64,000 nt of DNA from Deferribacter thermophilus (GCF_049472675.1 NZ_JAPNXM010000003.1:1-64000); one strand, 5' to 3'; positions 8,828-18,113 are shown, counted from the first letter of the stretch. Numbers and translations: made by a program. The notes: a model not told the origin generated them from the letters alone.

Positions 8828-10288
8828 ATGGACTTGCTTAATAAAACAATCAATGAGCTAAAAAACCTACTTGAGACAAAGCAAATATCTGCCTATGAGC
8901 TTAACAAATTTTATTTAGATAGGATAAAAAACATAGATCCTAAAATAGACTCATATCTTTATATAAACGAATCAGTTTTATATGACGCAAAAGTTATCGA
9001 TGAAAAAAGAGCAAACGGTGAAAAACTGCCTGAGTTTGCTGGTATCCCTATCGCAATAAAAGATAATATGGTAACAAAAGGGATGCCTACAACCTGTGCT
9101 TCCAAAATACTCGAAAATTTTGATTCCCCATATAATGCCACTGTTGTGGAATTATTAAAAGAAAAAGGGTTTTTAATAATTGGAAAACTAAACATGGATG
9201 AATTTGCTATGGGTTCATCCTGTGAAAACTCCTATTACAAAAAAACCAAAAACCCATGGGATTTGGAAAGAGTTCCTGGTGGCTCATCTGGTGGATCAGC
9301 TGCTGCTGTAGCAGCAAGATTAGCTCCAGCCACTTTGGGTAGTGATACTGGTGGCTCAATAAGACAACCAGCTTCACTTTGTAATGTATGCGGTTTAAAA
9401 CCAACTTACGGCAGAGTTTCAAGATATGGATTAGTGGCTTTTGCATCAAGTCTTGATCAGATTGGGCCTTTAACACACAATGTTGAAGATGCCGCTTTAT
9501 TATTAAGTATTATAGGAAAACATGATGAAAAAGATTCAACCTCTGCTAACTTTGAGTCAAAAGATTATACTGTAAATTTAGATAAAGATATAAAAGGTTT
9601 AAAAATAGGTGTTCCAAAAGAATTTTTTGGCGAAGGGATACAACCTGAGGTAAAAGAAAAGGTTTTATCAGCCATCGAACAGCTAAAGGGATTAGGTTGT
9701 GAAATAAAGGAGATCTCTCTTCCTCATACCGAATATGCTGTGGCTGTTTACTATATTTTAGCTACAGCTGAAGCATCCAGTAACCTTGCAAGATACGATG
9801 GTGTTAGATACGGATTTAGAGCTGAATCTAACGGGTTAATAGATATGTATGAAAAAACAAGATCAATTGGGTTTGGCGACGAAGTAAAAAGAAGGATAAT
9901 GCTTGGGACTTATGTTCTCAGTGCTGGATATTATGATGCTTACTATTTAAAAGCACAAAAAGTAAGAACATTAATCAAAAACGACTATTTAAACGCTTTT
10001 AAAGAAGTAGATGTAATCATAACCCCTACTTCTCCTACAACAGCTTTTAAAATAGGAGAAAAATCATCAGACCCTCTGCAAATGTATTTAAGTGATATTT
10101 ACACCATCTCTTTAAACTTATTTGGTGGCTGTGGTATTTCAATCCCATGCGGTTTTGACAACAACAACTTACCAATAGGATTACAAATTATGGGCAATTA
10201 TTTTGCAGAAGAGAAAATTTTAAATGTTGCATACAAATTTCAACAAATTACTGACTATCATAAAAAGTTGCCAAAAATAGCACTTTAG
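8828..10288 (+). CDS. gatA: Aspartyl/glutamyl-tRNA amidotransferase subunit A
   Basis: 486 aa, full-length amidase-signature protein. It hydrolyses glutamine to supply ammonia to GatB. The Ser-cisSer-Lys triad region is intact: IAIKDNM carries the lysine and GGSSGGSAAAVAA plus GSDTGGSIRQPA carry the serines. The C-terminal GCGISIPCGF and LPIGLQIMG are typical. AGGAGG lies six bases upstream of the ATG. It is last in the glmU operon and is followed by a strong terminator. Confidence 0.97.
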   Translation: MDLLNKTINELKNLLETKQISAYELNKFYLDRIKNIDPKIDSYLYINESVLYDAKVIDEKRANGEKLPEFAGIPIAIKDNMVTKGMPTTCASKILENFDSPYNATVVELLKEKGFLIIGKLNMDEFAMGSSCENSYYKKTKNPWDLERVPGGSSGGSAAAVAARLAPATLGSDTGGSIRQPASLCNVCGLKPTYGRVSRYGLVAFASSLDQIGPLTHNVEDAALLLSIIGKHDEKDSTSANFESKDYTVNLDKDIKGLKIGVPKEFFGEGIQPEVKEKVLSAIEQLKGLGCEIKEISLPHTEYAVAVYYILATAEASSNLARYDGVRYGFRAESNGLIDMYEKTRSIGFGDEVKRRIMLGTYVLSAGYYDAYYLKAQKVRTLIKNDYLNAFKEVDVIITPTSPTTAFKIGEKSSDPLQMYLSDIYTISLNLFGGCGISIPCGFDNNNLPIGLQIMGNYFAEEKILNVAYKFQQITDYHKKLPKIAL

Positions 10289-10300
10289 TAAACATAAAAT

Positions 10301-10329
10301 GGGTTGCCAAAATCTGGCACCCTTTTTTT
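10301..10329 (+). terminator. Intrinsic terminator after gatA
   Basis: GGGTTGCCA and TGGCACCC pair (one bulged T) around an AAATC loop, followed by seven T residues. It begins 12 bases after the gatA stop and closes the glmU-gatA operon. Confidence 0.85.
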
Positions 10330-10340
10330 AAAAAAATTTC

Positions 10341-10367
10341 TAAAGTTTTAAAAATTATTGTCGATTA
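10341..10367 (+). promoter_or_regulatory. Sigma28 (FliA)-type flagellar promoter
   Basis: TAAAGTTT (10341-10348), an 11-base spacer and GTCGATTA (10360-10367) match the sigma28 consensus TAAAGTTT-N11-GCCGATAA at 8/8 and 6/8 positions. It lies 36 bases upstream of the small FlgM-like gene, right after the gatA terminator. The full -35 match and exact spacing make chance unlikely, but there is no experimental support. Confidence 0.65.
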
Positions 10368-10403
10368 ATTTAAAGTAACCTAAAATGAACTGCGGGTGAT
10401 TAT

Positions 10404-10697
10404 ATGTCGATAGAGTTTAGCAACTTATCAAATATTATTAGAACATACAACAGACAGTTAAAAATAGGAAAAGTAAGTGATTCTTTAGGTAGTAAATCAC
10501 CTGCAAAATCTTTAGACAAAGTCACACTATCACCTGAAGCTATGAAGTTGTTATTTATTACAGATTTACTTGCTGAAATTAACTCAGATCAAATTACTAA
10601 AGCAGATATTGAAAAACTTTTAGAAGGAATAGATTTTTCTCAACTGTCTGAAGAAGAACTAAAAAATTTAAAGCAGAAAATTTTAGAAAACATATAA
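10404..10697 (+). CDS. Small FlgM-like / FlgM-associated flagellar protein (putative)
   Basis: 97 aa, soluble, no signal peptide. Residues 1-30 (FSNLSNIIRTYNRQLKIGK) resemble the 'xxIxRTYxxQ' start of small proteins encoded beside flgM in deltaproteobacteria (DVU0524-like, from memory). KVTLSPEAMKLL resembles the short motif near the FlgM N-terminus. The C-terminal half is helical and acidic and does not look like the sigma28-binding region of classical FlgM. The sigma28-type promoter directly upstream supports a flagellar role. A weak site (GGGTGAT) precedes the ATG. Function beyond a flagellar association is unknown. Confidence 0.5.
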   Translation: MSIEFSNLSNIIRTYNRQLKIGKVSDSLGSKSPAKSLDKVTLSPEAMKLLFITDLLAEINSDQITKADIEKLLEGIDFSQLSEEELKNLKQKILENI

Positions 10698-10745
10698 CAA
10701 AAAGTTATTGATTATTGCTCACAAATATCATATTTTCCACCTACA

Positions 10746-11663
10746 ATGGAAGTAATAAAAGATTTATCTAACTGGAAAACTTTATCACCTACTGTTATAA
10801 CCATTGGCAATTTTGATGGGGTACATATAGGCCATCAAACTATAATAAAAAAAGTTTTGACCTTAGCAAAGGAATTTAATCTAAAATCAGGGGTTGTAAC
10901 CTTTTCTCCCCACCCTATAAAATTTTTTAACAAAAACATAAAACTTATTATGACAGAAAGAAAAAAGATAGAAATTTTTGAAAAAATGGGTGTTGATTAT
11001 TATTTTAATCTTGCTTTTAATGAAAGTATTGCAAATATGGATCCAGAGATTTTCATTAGAGAATTTTTAGTAAAATCATTAAAAGCAAATTTTATTGTAG
11101 TAGGTTATGATTATCGGTTTGGTAGAAAAAGAAAAGGTGATTACGAATTATTGAAAATGCTTGAAACGAAATACGGATTTACAGCTTTTAAAATCCCACC
11201 AGTAAAAGTTGATGATATTATCGTTTCTTCTTCAAATATCCGAAAATTACTGCAAAAAGGGGATATTGAGCTTGCTAATAAAATGCTTGGCAGAGCTTTT
11301 TCCATTGAAGGGAAAGTAGTAAAAGGGGATGGATACGGCAGGCTTCTTGGATATCCCACTGCTAATCTAGCAGTGGAAAATGAACTAATCCCTGCAAATG
11401 GGATCTATGCTACAAAATGTATTTTAAATGGCAAAATATATAACAGCGTGACAAACATCGGTATTAGACCTACTTTAGTAAATAAAAATGAAATAAGAGT
11501 GGAAACTCATATCTTTGATTTCAAAAAAGACATATATAACGAATTTATAGAACTGGAATTTTATAACTACTTAAGAGAAGAAAAAAAATTTGATAATATC
11601 AATGACCTCATAGAACAAATAAAAAAAGATTGTGAAAAAGCAAAGGAAGTATTATGCCATTAA
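10746..11663 (+). CDS. ribF: Bifunctional riboflavin kinase / FAD synthetase
   Basis: 305 aa, full length. It converts riboflavin to FMN and FMN to FAD. The N-terminal nucleotidyltransferase has TIGNFDGVHIGHQ and the SSSNIRKLL motif. The flavokinase domain begins near residue 180 with GRLLGYPTANL and holds NIGIRPT and VETHIFDF. The ATG at 10746 suits the family N-terminus, but no Shine-Dalgarno sequence precedes it. A TTGATT-17-TATTTT promoter-like pair (10708-10736) would start RNA within a few bases of the ATG, so leaderless translation is possible. It overlaps rimO by 10 bases. Confidence 0.95.
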   Translation: MEVIKDLSNWKTLSPTVITIGNFDGVHIGHQTIIKKVLTLAKEFNLKSGVVTFSPHPIKFFNKNIKLIMTERKKIEIFEKMGVDYYFNLAFNESIANMDPEIFIREFLVKSLKANFIVVGYDYRFGRKRKGDYELLKMLETKYGFTAFKIPPVKVDDIIVSSSNIRKLLQKGDIELANKMLGRAFSIEGKVVKGDGYGRLLGYPTANLAVENELIPANGIYATKCILNGKIYNSVTNIGIRPTLVNKNEIRVETHIFDFKKDIYNEFIELEFYNYLREEKKFDNINDLIEQIKKDCEKAKEVLCH

Positions 11664-13003
11664 AAATAGCTTCTATTAGTCTGGGATGCCCAAAAAATCA
11701 GGTAGATCTTGAAGTTTTGCTTGGCAAAATGATTGAAGACAATTTTGAATTAACCAATGATCCTGATAATGCAGATATAATCATTATAAATACCTGCGGT
11801 TTTATTGAACCTGCTGTAATGGAGGCGGTGGAAACAATTTTAGAGTTTGAGCCTTACAAAGAAAAAGGGAAAAAGATTATAGTAACAGGGTGCATGGTTG
11901 AGCGATATAAAAATGAGTTTGAAAATGAGTTCCCCTTTGTTGATTATTATGCTGGTGTTGGGGAACTAAAATCTGTTTTAGATTATTTAAACAGTGAAAT
12001 CAAACCGCAAAAAAAAGAAAAAGATTTATACTTTTCAAAAAATAGAGTTATACTAAACCCCAAAAGCTTTGCTTACCTAAAGATTGCTGATGGCTGCAGA
12101 AATAGATGTTCTTACTGCACAATACCATCTATAAGAGGGCCACAAAAATCAAGAAAAATTGAAGACATTATTGATGAAGCAAAGAGATTAATTGATCAAG
12201 GCTTCAAAGAGCTGATTCTTATTTCTCAAGATACTACTAAATACGGAGTAGATATTTATGGCTCATTCATGATCAAATCACTTTTGGAAAAACTTTCATC
12301 ATTGGAAGGTGATTTTTATATCAGAACACTTTATTTAAATCCGGATGGTGTAGATGAAGAACTTATAGATCTAATTTTAAACAATCCTAAAATTATCAAT
12401 TATTTTGAAATCCCGATACAACATATCAATGATAGAATTTTAAAACTTATGAACAGAAAATCTAATTCATCCCATATAAAACAAATTTTTTCTCTAATTA
12501 GAGAAAAAAGTGATGATGCTTTTATTAGAACAACATTCATAGTGGGTTTTCCCACTGAAACAGAAGAAGAGTTCAATGAAATTATCGAGTTTTTAAATGA
12601 ATTCAAGCCAGATTTTGCTGGATTTTTCCCATTTTACCAAGAAGATGGTGTAAAAGCTTCAAAAATGGACGGTCAAATCCCTAAAAGAGAAAAAAATAAA
12701 AGAGTAAAAACTCTTGAAAAAATACAAAAAAAGATTACTTCTGAACGGCTTAAATCCCTTAAAAAAGAAAAAATCCTTTGCTTTGCAGAAAAATTCAACG
12801 ATGATTTTGATTTTATTGTCGAGGGTAGAGCTTTATTCCAAGCCCCTGAAATTGACGGCAAAGTTTACATAATAGATGGTGTGGCAGATTCAGGTGTAGG
12901 GCCTTACATTTGTAAAATAAAAAGGGTTGTATATCCAGATTTATACTGTAAAATAGAATCTCCATATAAAGCTGAGGTAATATATGAAAAAATTTATAAT
13001 TAG
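11654..13003 (+). CDS. rimO: Ribosomal protein uS12 (Asp89) methylthiotransferase
   Basis: 449 aa radical-SAM enzyme that methylthiolates S12. The N-terminal domain carries its three cluster cysteines in LGCPKNQ, NTCGF and TGCMVERY. The radical-SAM CxxxCxxC is CRNRCSYC, and a C-terminal TRAM domain (EGRALFQAPEIDGKVYI) follows. LGCPKNxVD favours RimO over the tRNA enzyme MiaB, which usually has GCQMN. It overlaps ribF by 10 and bamD by 20 bases, so translation is probably coupled. Confidence 0.94.
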   Translation: MPLKIASISLGCPKNQVDLEVLLGKMIEDNFELTNDPDNADIIIINTCGFIEPAVMEAVETILEFEPYKEKGKKIIVTGCMVERYKNEFENEFPFVDYYAGVGELKSVLDYLNSEIKPQKKEKDLYFSKNRVILNPKSFAYLKIADGCRNRCSYCTIPSIRGPQKSRKIEDIIDEAKRLIDQGFKELILISQDTTKYGVDIYGSFMIKSLLEKLSSLEGDFYIRTLYLNPDGVDEELIDLILNNPKIINYFEIPIQHINDRILKLMNRKSNSSHIKQIFSLIREKSDDAFIRTTFIVGFPTETEEEFNEIIEFLNEFKPDFAGFFPFYQEDGVKASKMDGQIPKREKNKRVKTLEKIQKKITSERLKSLKKEKILCFAEKFNDDFDFIVEGRALFQAPEIDGKVYIIDGVADSGVGPYICKIKRVVYPDLYCKIESPYKAEVIYEKIYN

Positions 13004-13730
13004 CCTGATTACTCTTTTCGTTATCTTTGCTTGCGCAAGTAAAAACGATATTGAAAGAGATGCTGCCACCTATTTCAAAGAAGGGCTCACTTACTTTCAA
13101 AATAAAAAATATGAAAAAGCTGCAATACTGTTTGAAGAAGCTTTGAAAAAAGCTGACACACCAGAATTGGCAGCTAAAGCTCAACTTTTTTTAGCAGATT
13201 CATACTATTTTGATAAACAATATGAAGAAGCGATATCTGCTTACAAATCATACTTAGAGCTTTATGAAGATAAACCAGATGCAAAAAGAGCCCTTTTAAG
13301 ATTAGGATTATCATATTATGCTATGCTCAAACCGATCGATAGAGATCAGTCTTATACCAGAGAAGCTTATAAAATATTTTTAGAGCTAAACACAAAATAC
13401 CCTGATTTTGCAAAAGAATATAATATACAAGATAAAATATCACACTTAAAAAATATGCTGGCAGAAAAAGATTTATATGTTGCAAAATTTTATATTAGAA
13501 TAGGAGAAAAAAAAGCTGCGTTAATAAGATTAAAAAAAATAATAAATGAATACAAAGACACAAAAGTTTACCCCGATGCCGCTCTTTTGTATGCAAAGGT
13601 TTTGATAGACAATAACAAGCTTGAGATGGCTGTTTCTATATTAAACCAGTTATTAAATGAAACAAAAGACCCAAAATTACTACCACAAATTAACAAGATT
13701 TTAAAAGATTTAAAAAAGCAATTGGGGTAA
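12984..13730 (+). CDS. bamD: Outer membrane assembly lipoprotein BamD-like (TPR)
   Basis: 248 aa with a lipoprotein signal peptide: a positively charged start, a hydrophobic core and a lipobox ending at C17 (VIFAC). The mature part is all TPR-like helices, including AATYFKEGLTYFQNKKYEKAAILFEEAL and LADSYYFDKQYEEAISAYKSYLELY. This pattern and length fit the BamD/YfiO family of the beta-barrel assembly machine. A different periplasmic TPR lipoprotein is possible, because no other bam genes are nearby. The start lies inside the 3' end of rimO (20-base overlap). Confidence 0.75.
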   Translation: MKKFIISLITLFVIFACASKNDIERDAATYFKEGLTYFQNKKYEKAAILFEEALKKADTPELAAKAQLFLADSYYFDKQYEEAISAYKSYLELYEDKPDAKRALLRLGLSYYAMLKPIDRDQSYTREAYKIFLELNTKYPDFAKEYNIQDKISHLKNMLAEKDLYVAKFYIRIGEKKAALIRLKKIINEYKDTKVYPDAALLYAKVLIDNNKLEMAVSILNQLLNETKDPKLLPQINKILKDLKKQLG

Positions 13731-13732
13731 AA

Positions 13733-14446
13733 ATGGAAAATAATAACTATTTTTACTTGTACGAAAAAGGGAAAGAAGAGTTTTTTGCTGGCGATTATGA
13801 AAAAGCCAGACAATATTTAGAAGAGTTTATTAAATACAAAGATAATTTTGCTGATGTTTATAATTTTTTAGGTTTTATTTACTACATATCAAATGACTTA
13901 AATCGTGCAATTTCATATTATGAAAAAGCTGTCTCCTTAAACCCTCACTATACTGAAGCATTAATGAATATTACTGTAATCTATCACAGTATAGGAGAAT
14001 ACGAAAAAGCTGAAAAATACTTTGAAATGCTCAGAGAAAAGAAGCAAATCAAAGGGATTGCTGATAAACACTGTATAGGAAAACTTGCTAATTTACACGC
14101 AGATTTAGCAAAAAAATATTTAACACTATTTATGTATGAAGAAGCCTTAGAAGAATACGAAAAAGCTTTAAAATTAGCTCCCGATTTTCCCGATATCAGA
14201 CTTGCTTATGCAAATGCCTTAAGAGATGCAAACAAGTTAGAAGAAGCAATTTTTCAATATGATCAAGTTCTTTTAAAAAAACCTGATTATATAGATGCAT
14301 TAATAAATCAGGCGATCACATTTTATAAATTAGGTTATTTTGGTTTTGCACTTGATGCACTAAAAAAAGCAAAAGATATAAATCCAGAAAATAAAAACCT
14401 GAAGGCTTTCTTATATCTATTAGAAAACTCAAAGGAGGTTGAATAA
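13733..14446 (+). CDS. Tetratricopeptide repeat protein
   Basis: 237 aa, cytoplasmic by appearance, made of about six TPR units. Examples are EEFFAGDYEKARQYLEEFI, FIYYISNDLNRAISYYEKAVSLNP, MYEEALEEYEKALKLAPDFP and TFYKLGYFGFALDALKKAKDINPE. TPRs bind peptides or other proteins; no catalytic domain is present. It starts two bases after bamD and ends just before the serS start, so it belongs to the same transcript. The specific partner is unknown. Confidence 0.85.
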   Translation: MENNNYFYLYEKGKEEFFAGDYEKARQYLEEFIKYKDNFADVYNFLGFIYYISNDLNRAISYYEKAVSLNPHYTEALMNITVIYHSIGEYEKAEKYFEMLREKKQIKGIADKHCIGKLANLHADLAKKYLTLFMYEEALEEYEKALKLAPDFPDIRLAYANALRDANKLEEAIFQYDQVLLKKPDYIDALINQAITFYKLGYFGFALDALKKAKDINPENKNLKAFLYLLENSKEVE

Positions 14447-15727
14447 GTGCTTGATCTTAAATTTGTAATTTCTAACCTCGAACTTGTAAAAGATAAAACT
14501 ATAAAAAGGGGTTATACGGACATCGATTTTGAAGAGCTAAAAAACCTCGATAAAGAAAGAAGGGAAACTATTCAAAAAGTAGAAGAGTTAAAAAAAGAGA
14601 GAAATGAAAAATCAAGGGAAATAGGTAAATTAAAAAAAGAAAAAAAAGACACTTCTCATATAGAAAATCGTGTTAAAGAGATTAAAGAAGAAATAGAGGT
14701 TTTAGACAACAAAGTTAAAGAAATTCAAGAAAAGATAAATTTCATCCTTTTAAGGATACCAAATCTTATAGACGATTCTGTTCCCATTGGTGAAGATGAA
14801 TCGGGAAATGTTTTATATAAAGAGTGGGGAAACAAGAGGGAGTTTGATTTTACTCCAAAACCTCATTGGGATATCGCTGAACAGCTTGATATTGTAGATT
14901 TTGAAAGAGGTGTGAAGTTAGCTAAATCAAGATTTTCACTTTATAAAGGGGTTGGAGCAAAGCTTGAGAGAGCTTTAATAAACTTTATGTTAGATGTTCA
15001 AGGTAAAAATGGTTATGTGGAAGTGCTCCCACCATTTTTGGTGAATGAAAAAACAATGACAGGCACAGGCCAGCTTCCAAAATTTGAAGAAGAACTTTTT
15101 AAATGCGAAAGGGATAACCTATACCTTATACCTACAGCAGAAGTTCCCGTAACAAATATTTATGCTGACGAAATTTTAAATGAAGATGATCTACCAATTT
15201 ACATGACAGCTTACACACCTTGTTTTAGAAGGGAAGCTGGAAGTCACGGGAAAGATGTAAGGGGTTTAATTAGACAGCATCAGTTTAACAAGGTTGAACT
15301 TGTAAAAATTGTAAAACCAGAAGATTCCGACAACGAATTAGAAAAATTACTTTTAGATGCTGAAAAAATCTTACAGCTGTTAGAAATCCCTTATAGGGTT
15401 ATGACACTTTGTAGTGGTGATATAGGCTTTTCTGCAGCCAAAACTTATGATATAGAAGTATGGCTTCCAGGTCTTGGCACATACAAAGAGATTTCTTCAT
15501 GTAGCAATTTCAAGGATTTTCAATCAAGAAGGGCAAATATAAAATTTCGTAGGAAAGACACCAAAAAGACCGAATACCCACACACTCTAAACGGCTCTGG
15601 GCTTGCAGTAGGCAGGACATTCCTTGCTATATTAGAAAACTACCAGCAAGAAGATGGATCTGTCGTTGTGCCTGAAGTTTTAAGAGAGTATATGGGTGGA
15701 ATTGAAATAATAAAGCCTGAAAAATAG
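14447..15727 (+). CDS. serS: Seryl-tRNA synthetase
   Basis: 426 aa, full-length class II synthetase. The N-terminal arm (about 25-100) is a charged coiled coil rich in K and E that contacts the tRNA. The catalytic core holds LIPTAEVPVTN, motif 2 (CFRREAGSHGKDVRGLIRQHQF) and motif 3 (NGSGLAVGRTFLAILEN). The start is GTG at 14447, directly after the upstream stop and well placed behind AAAGGAGG. Confidence 0.97.
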   Translation: MLDLKFVISNLELVKDKTIKRGYTDIDFEELKNLDKERRETIQKVEELKKERNEKSREIGKLKKEKKDTSHIENRVKEIKEEIEVLDNKVKEIQEKINFILLRIPNLIDDSVPIGEDESGNVLYKEWGNKREFDFTPKPHWDIAEQLDIVDFERGVKLAKSRFSLYKGVGAKLERALINFMLDVQGKNGYVEVLPPFLVNEKTMTGTGQLPKFEEELFKCERDNLYLIPTAEVPVTNIYADEILNEDDLPIYMTAYTPCFRREAGSHGKDVRGLIRQHQFNKVELVKIVKPEDSDNELEKLLLDAEKILQLLEIPYRVMTLCSGDIGFSAAKTYDIEVWLPGLGTYKEISSCSNFKDFQSRRANIKFRRKDTKKTEYPHTLNGSGLAVGRTFLAILENYQQEDGSVVVPEVLREYMGGIEIIKPEK

Positions 15728-15728
15728 T

Positions 15729-16415
15729 GTGAATACATTATATGTTTTAGCAACACCCTTATCACAACAGTTTGATCAACTCCCCCAATACCAAATTGAG
15801 ATTTTGAAAAATACCGATTTATTCATTGGGGAAGAAAAAAGATTTATCCATAGGCTACTTGCCTTTTTAGATAAAAGAGATGCAAAATATATACAAATCA
15901 ATGAGCATTCAAAAGTAGATGACTTACTTTTTGCTATCGATTTAATATTAGAGCATAAAAATGCAGTGCTATTTTCAGATGTAGGAACACCAGCAGTAGC
16001 AGATCCCGGATTTAATCTAATAGATCTTGCTTATAAAAAAGGGATTAAAGTTTTATCTCTTCCTGGGCCTTCATCTATAACTACAGCACTTTCTGTATCA
16101 GGTTTTTATGCAGAAAGATTTTATTTTGCTGGTTTCCCACCAAAAAAAGAACCTTATAGAAGAAGATTTTTAAAAAAGATTGCTGATAAAAAAGAAACAG
16201 TCGTATTAATGGAAAGACCATACACTCTTGAAAAAATTTTGAAGGAATTGCAATTTATTAACAGAAGGGTTTCCATATCATTTAATCTTGGTTTAAAAGA
16301 TGAAATAACAATAAGAGGAAAAGTAAACGAACTATTAGAAAAAACAAAAGATTTTAATAAAATACCCTTCGTAATAGTTATTGAAGGTGGATTTAATGAG
16401 AGAAAATTTAAATGA
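15729..16415 (+). CDS. RsmI-like tetrapyrrole-methylase-family methyltransferase (short form)
   Basis: 228 aa. The fold signatures fit the RsmI family (2'-O-methylation of C1402 in 16S rRNA): LYVLATPLSQ at the start, FSDVGTPAVADPGF, LPGPSSITTALSVSGF and FYFAGFPPKK. It is about 50 residues shorter than typical RsmI and lacks the C-terminal helical domain. LSQQFDQLP replaces the usual IGNLxD, so it may be a divergent paralogue. The start is GTG, one base after serS, with no obvious ribosome site, suggesting coupled translation. No other rsmI copy is visible here. Confidence 0.7.
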   Translation: MNTLYVLATPLSQQFDQLPQYQIEILKNTDLFIGEEKRFIHRLLAFLDKRDAKYIQINEHSKVDDLLFAIDLILEHKNAVLFSDVGTPAVADPGFNLIDLAYKKGIKVLSLPGPSSITTALSVSGFYAERFYFAGFPPKKEPYRRRFLKKIADKKETVVLMERPYTLEKILKELQFINRRVSISFNLGLKDEITIRGKVNELLEKTKDFNKIPFVIVIEGGFNERKFK

Positions 16416-17658
16416 CTTTTTGAAAAAATTTATCCAACACATATTGCCAGACAATCTGATAAAAGAAAAAGTGGAAATTGATAATGGTTTTTTAATAATT
16501 CAAGATAAAAAGTATGATATCAAAAATAAAAATATTCATATCGTTGGCTCTGGCAAAGCTTCGGTTTTTATGGGTAAAGGGTTGATCGAAAAATTAGGTG
16601 ACAAAATTGCTGGTGGTATAATTATCTCAAATTTCCCTTACCAGCTTGATAAAATTGAAGTTGTTGTGGGTTCACACCCATATCCAGATGAGAAATCGGT
16701 TAATTGTACTTTAAGGTTAATCAACTATATAAAAAATTTAGACAAAGATGATTTTATTATCTACCTATTAAGTGGCGGCACATCTGCTTTACTAGAATTA
16801 CCCGATGAAGAACTATCTATAACAGAATTAAACGATATAACCAAGAAATTGATGAATTTAGGCTTATCTATATATGAGCTAAACAGTATCCGAAAGAGGC
16901 TTTCCAAAGTAAAAGGTGGAAAGCTCTTAAAATTTGTAAAATCAGATATTGTCGCGCTTGTGCTATCTGATGTGGTAAACGACAAATTAGAGTTTATAGG
17001 CTCTGCTCCACTTTATCCATCAATTGATGATATCTCTAAAATTTTGGAAAAATACAATTTAAAAGATTTATTTAATGAAAAGATTTATAATCTTCTTCTC
17101 CATGATGAAAAGTTAGATCTTCTTCCACCAGCTCATCATATAATAGGCAATAATAAAGAAGCTTTAATTTTTGCAAAGAACTTTTTTGAATCAAAAGGTT
17201 TAAATACAATAATTTTAACCTCTTACTATCAAAAAGATGCTGAAACCTTAGGAGCCCTATTTGCTGGAATCTACAAAAATATATTAGCTGATGGTTTCCC
17301 TGCAAAAAGGCCTGTTGCAATATTAGCTGGTGGAGAATCCACTGTAAATGTTAAAGGTCAGGGGAAAGGTGGAAGAAACCAACATTTAGTATTATCCTTT
17401 TTAAACTCTGTTGAATATTTTGATAAAAACAGCTTGTTTTTTAGTTTTGGTACTGATGGTATAGATGGCCCCACAGATGCCGCAGGTGCTTTTATTGATT
17501 ACGAAGTTTACAAAGAAGCAGTAAAACAAGATTTAGATACAGAACAATTTTTAATTAACTCTAACTCATATAACTTTTTTAACAAAATAGATGGCTTAAT
17601 AAAAACAGGTGCTACAGGAACAAATGTCTGTGATATTACCTGCCTTATTGTTTTATAA
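16396..17658 (+). CDS. Glycerate 2-kinase (MOFRL family)
   Basis: 420 aa from ATG 16396, chosen because AAGGTGG lies five bases upstream; a TTG at 16381 in the same frame is less likely. It is expected to phosphorylate D-glycerate to 2-phosphoglycerate with ATP. The N-terminal DUF4147 domain has the GSGKASVFMGKG and YLLSGGTSALLELP stretches. The C-terminal MOFRL domain has AGGESTVNVKGQGKGGRNQHL, FGTDGIDGPTDAAGAF and TGATGTNVCD. It overlaps the RsmI-like gene by 20 bases. Serine-cycle or sugar-acid breakdown genes are not adjacent, so its pathway is not shown. Confidence 0.9.
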   Translation: MRENLNDFLKKFIQHILPDNLIKEKVEIDNGFLIIQDKKYDIKNKNIHIVGSGKASVFMGKGLIEKLGDKIAGGIIISNFPYQLDKIEVVVGSHPYPDEKSVNCTLRLINYIKNLDKDDFIIYLLSGGTSALLELPDEELSITELNDITKKLMNLGLSIYELNSIRKRLSKVKGGKLLKFVKSDIVALVLSDVVNDKLEFIGSAPLYPSIDDISKILEKYNLKDLFNEKIYNLLLHDEKLDLLPPAHHIIGNNKEALIFAKNFFESKGLNTIILTSYYQKDAETLGALFAGIYKNILADGFPAKRPVAILAGGESTVNVKGQGKGGRNQHLVLSFLNSVEYFDKNSLFFSFGTDGIDGPTDAAGAFIDYEVYKEAVKQDLDTEQFLINSNSYNFFNKIDGLIKTGATGTNVCDITCLIVL

Positions 17659-17667
17659 GAGGTTTTT

Positions 17668-18108
17668 ATGGATAAATATTTTGTAATGCTTCTTTTAGCC
17701 ATTGCTGGAACCTTTGTTTCGCTACAGGCTTCAATAAATGCAAAACTTGCAAAATATGTAGGGTTTTTAGAAAGTGCTTTTATCTCTTTTTTAGTAGGAA
17801 CCTTTACTTTGTTAATCTTCTTATTTTTTAAAGGGTTTTCGGGCTTAAAACAGATAGGGGAAGTCCCACTACAATTTTTAACAGGTGGTATTCTTGGAGC
17901 ATTTTTTGTTTTCGTAATAACTTATGCTGTTCCCAAAATAGGGGTAAGTGCTGCGCTAAGTATCACAATTGCTGTACAACTCATTCTTGGTTTATTACTT
18001 GATAAATTTAACCCTTTTGCTATAAATAGTTTTGAAGTTTCTATATACAATATTTTAGGTGTTATTTTAACAATTATTGGTGTAATAATGCTTACATACA
18101 ACAGGTAA
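17668..18108 (+). CDS. Small DMT-superfamily membrane protein (YdcZ/DUF606 type)
   Basis: 146 aa with four or five hydrophobic helices and almost no soluble part. The N-terminus (LQASINAKLAKYVGFLESAFISFLVGT) is characteristic of the DUF606/YdcZ half-size drug/metabolite transporter family. It presumably works as a dimer in the inner membrane. AAGAGG precedes the ATG and it lies nine bases after the kinase gene. The substrate is unknown. Confidence 0.8.
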   Translation: MDKYFVMLLLAIAGTFVSLQASINAKLAKYVGFLESAFISFLVGTFTLLIFLFFKGFSGLKQIGEVPLQFLTGGILGAFFVFVITYAVPKIGVSAALSITIAVQLILGLLLDKFNPFAINSFEVSIYNILGVILTIIGVIMLTYNR

Positions 18109-18113
18109 AGCCT

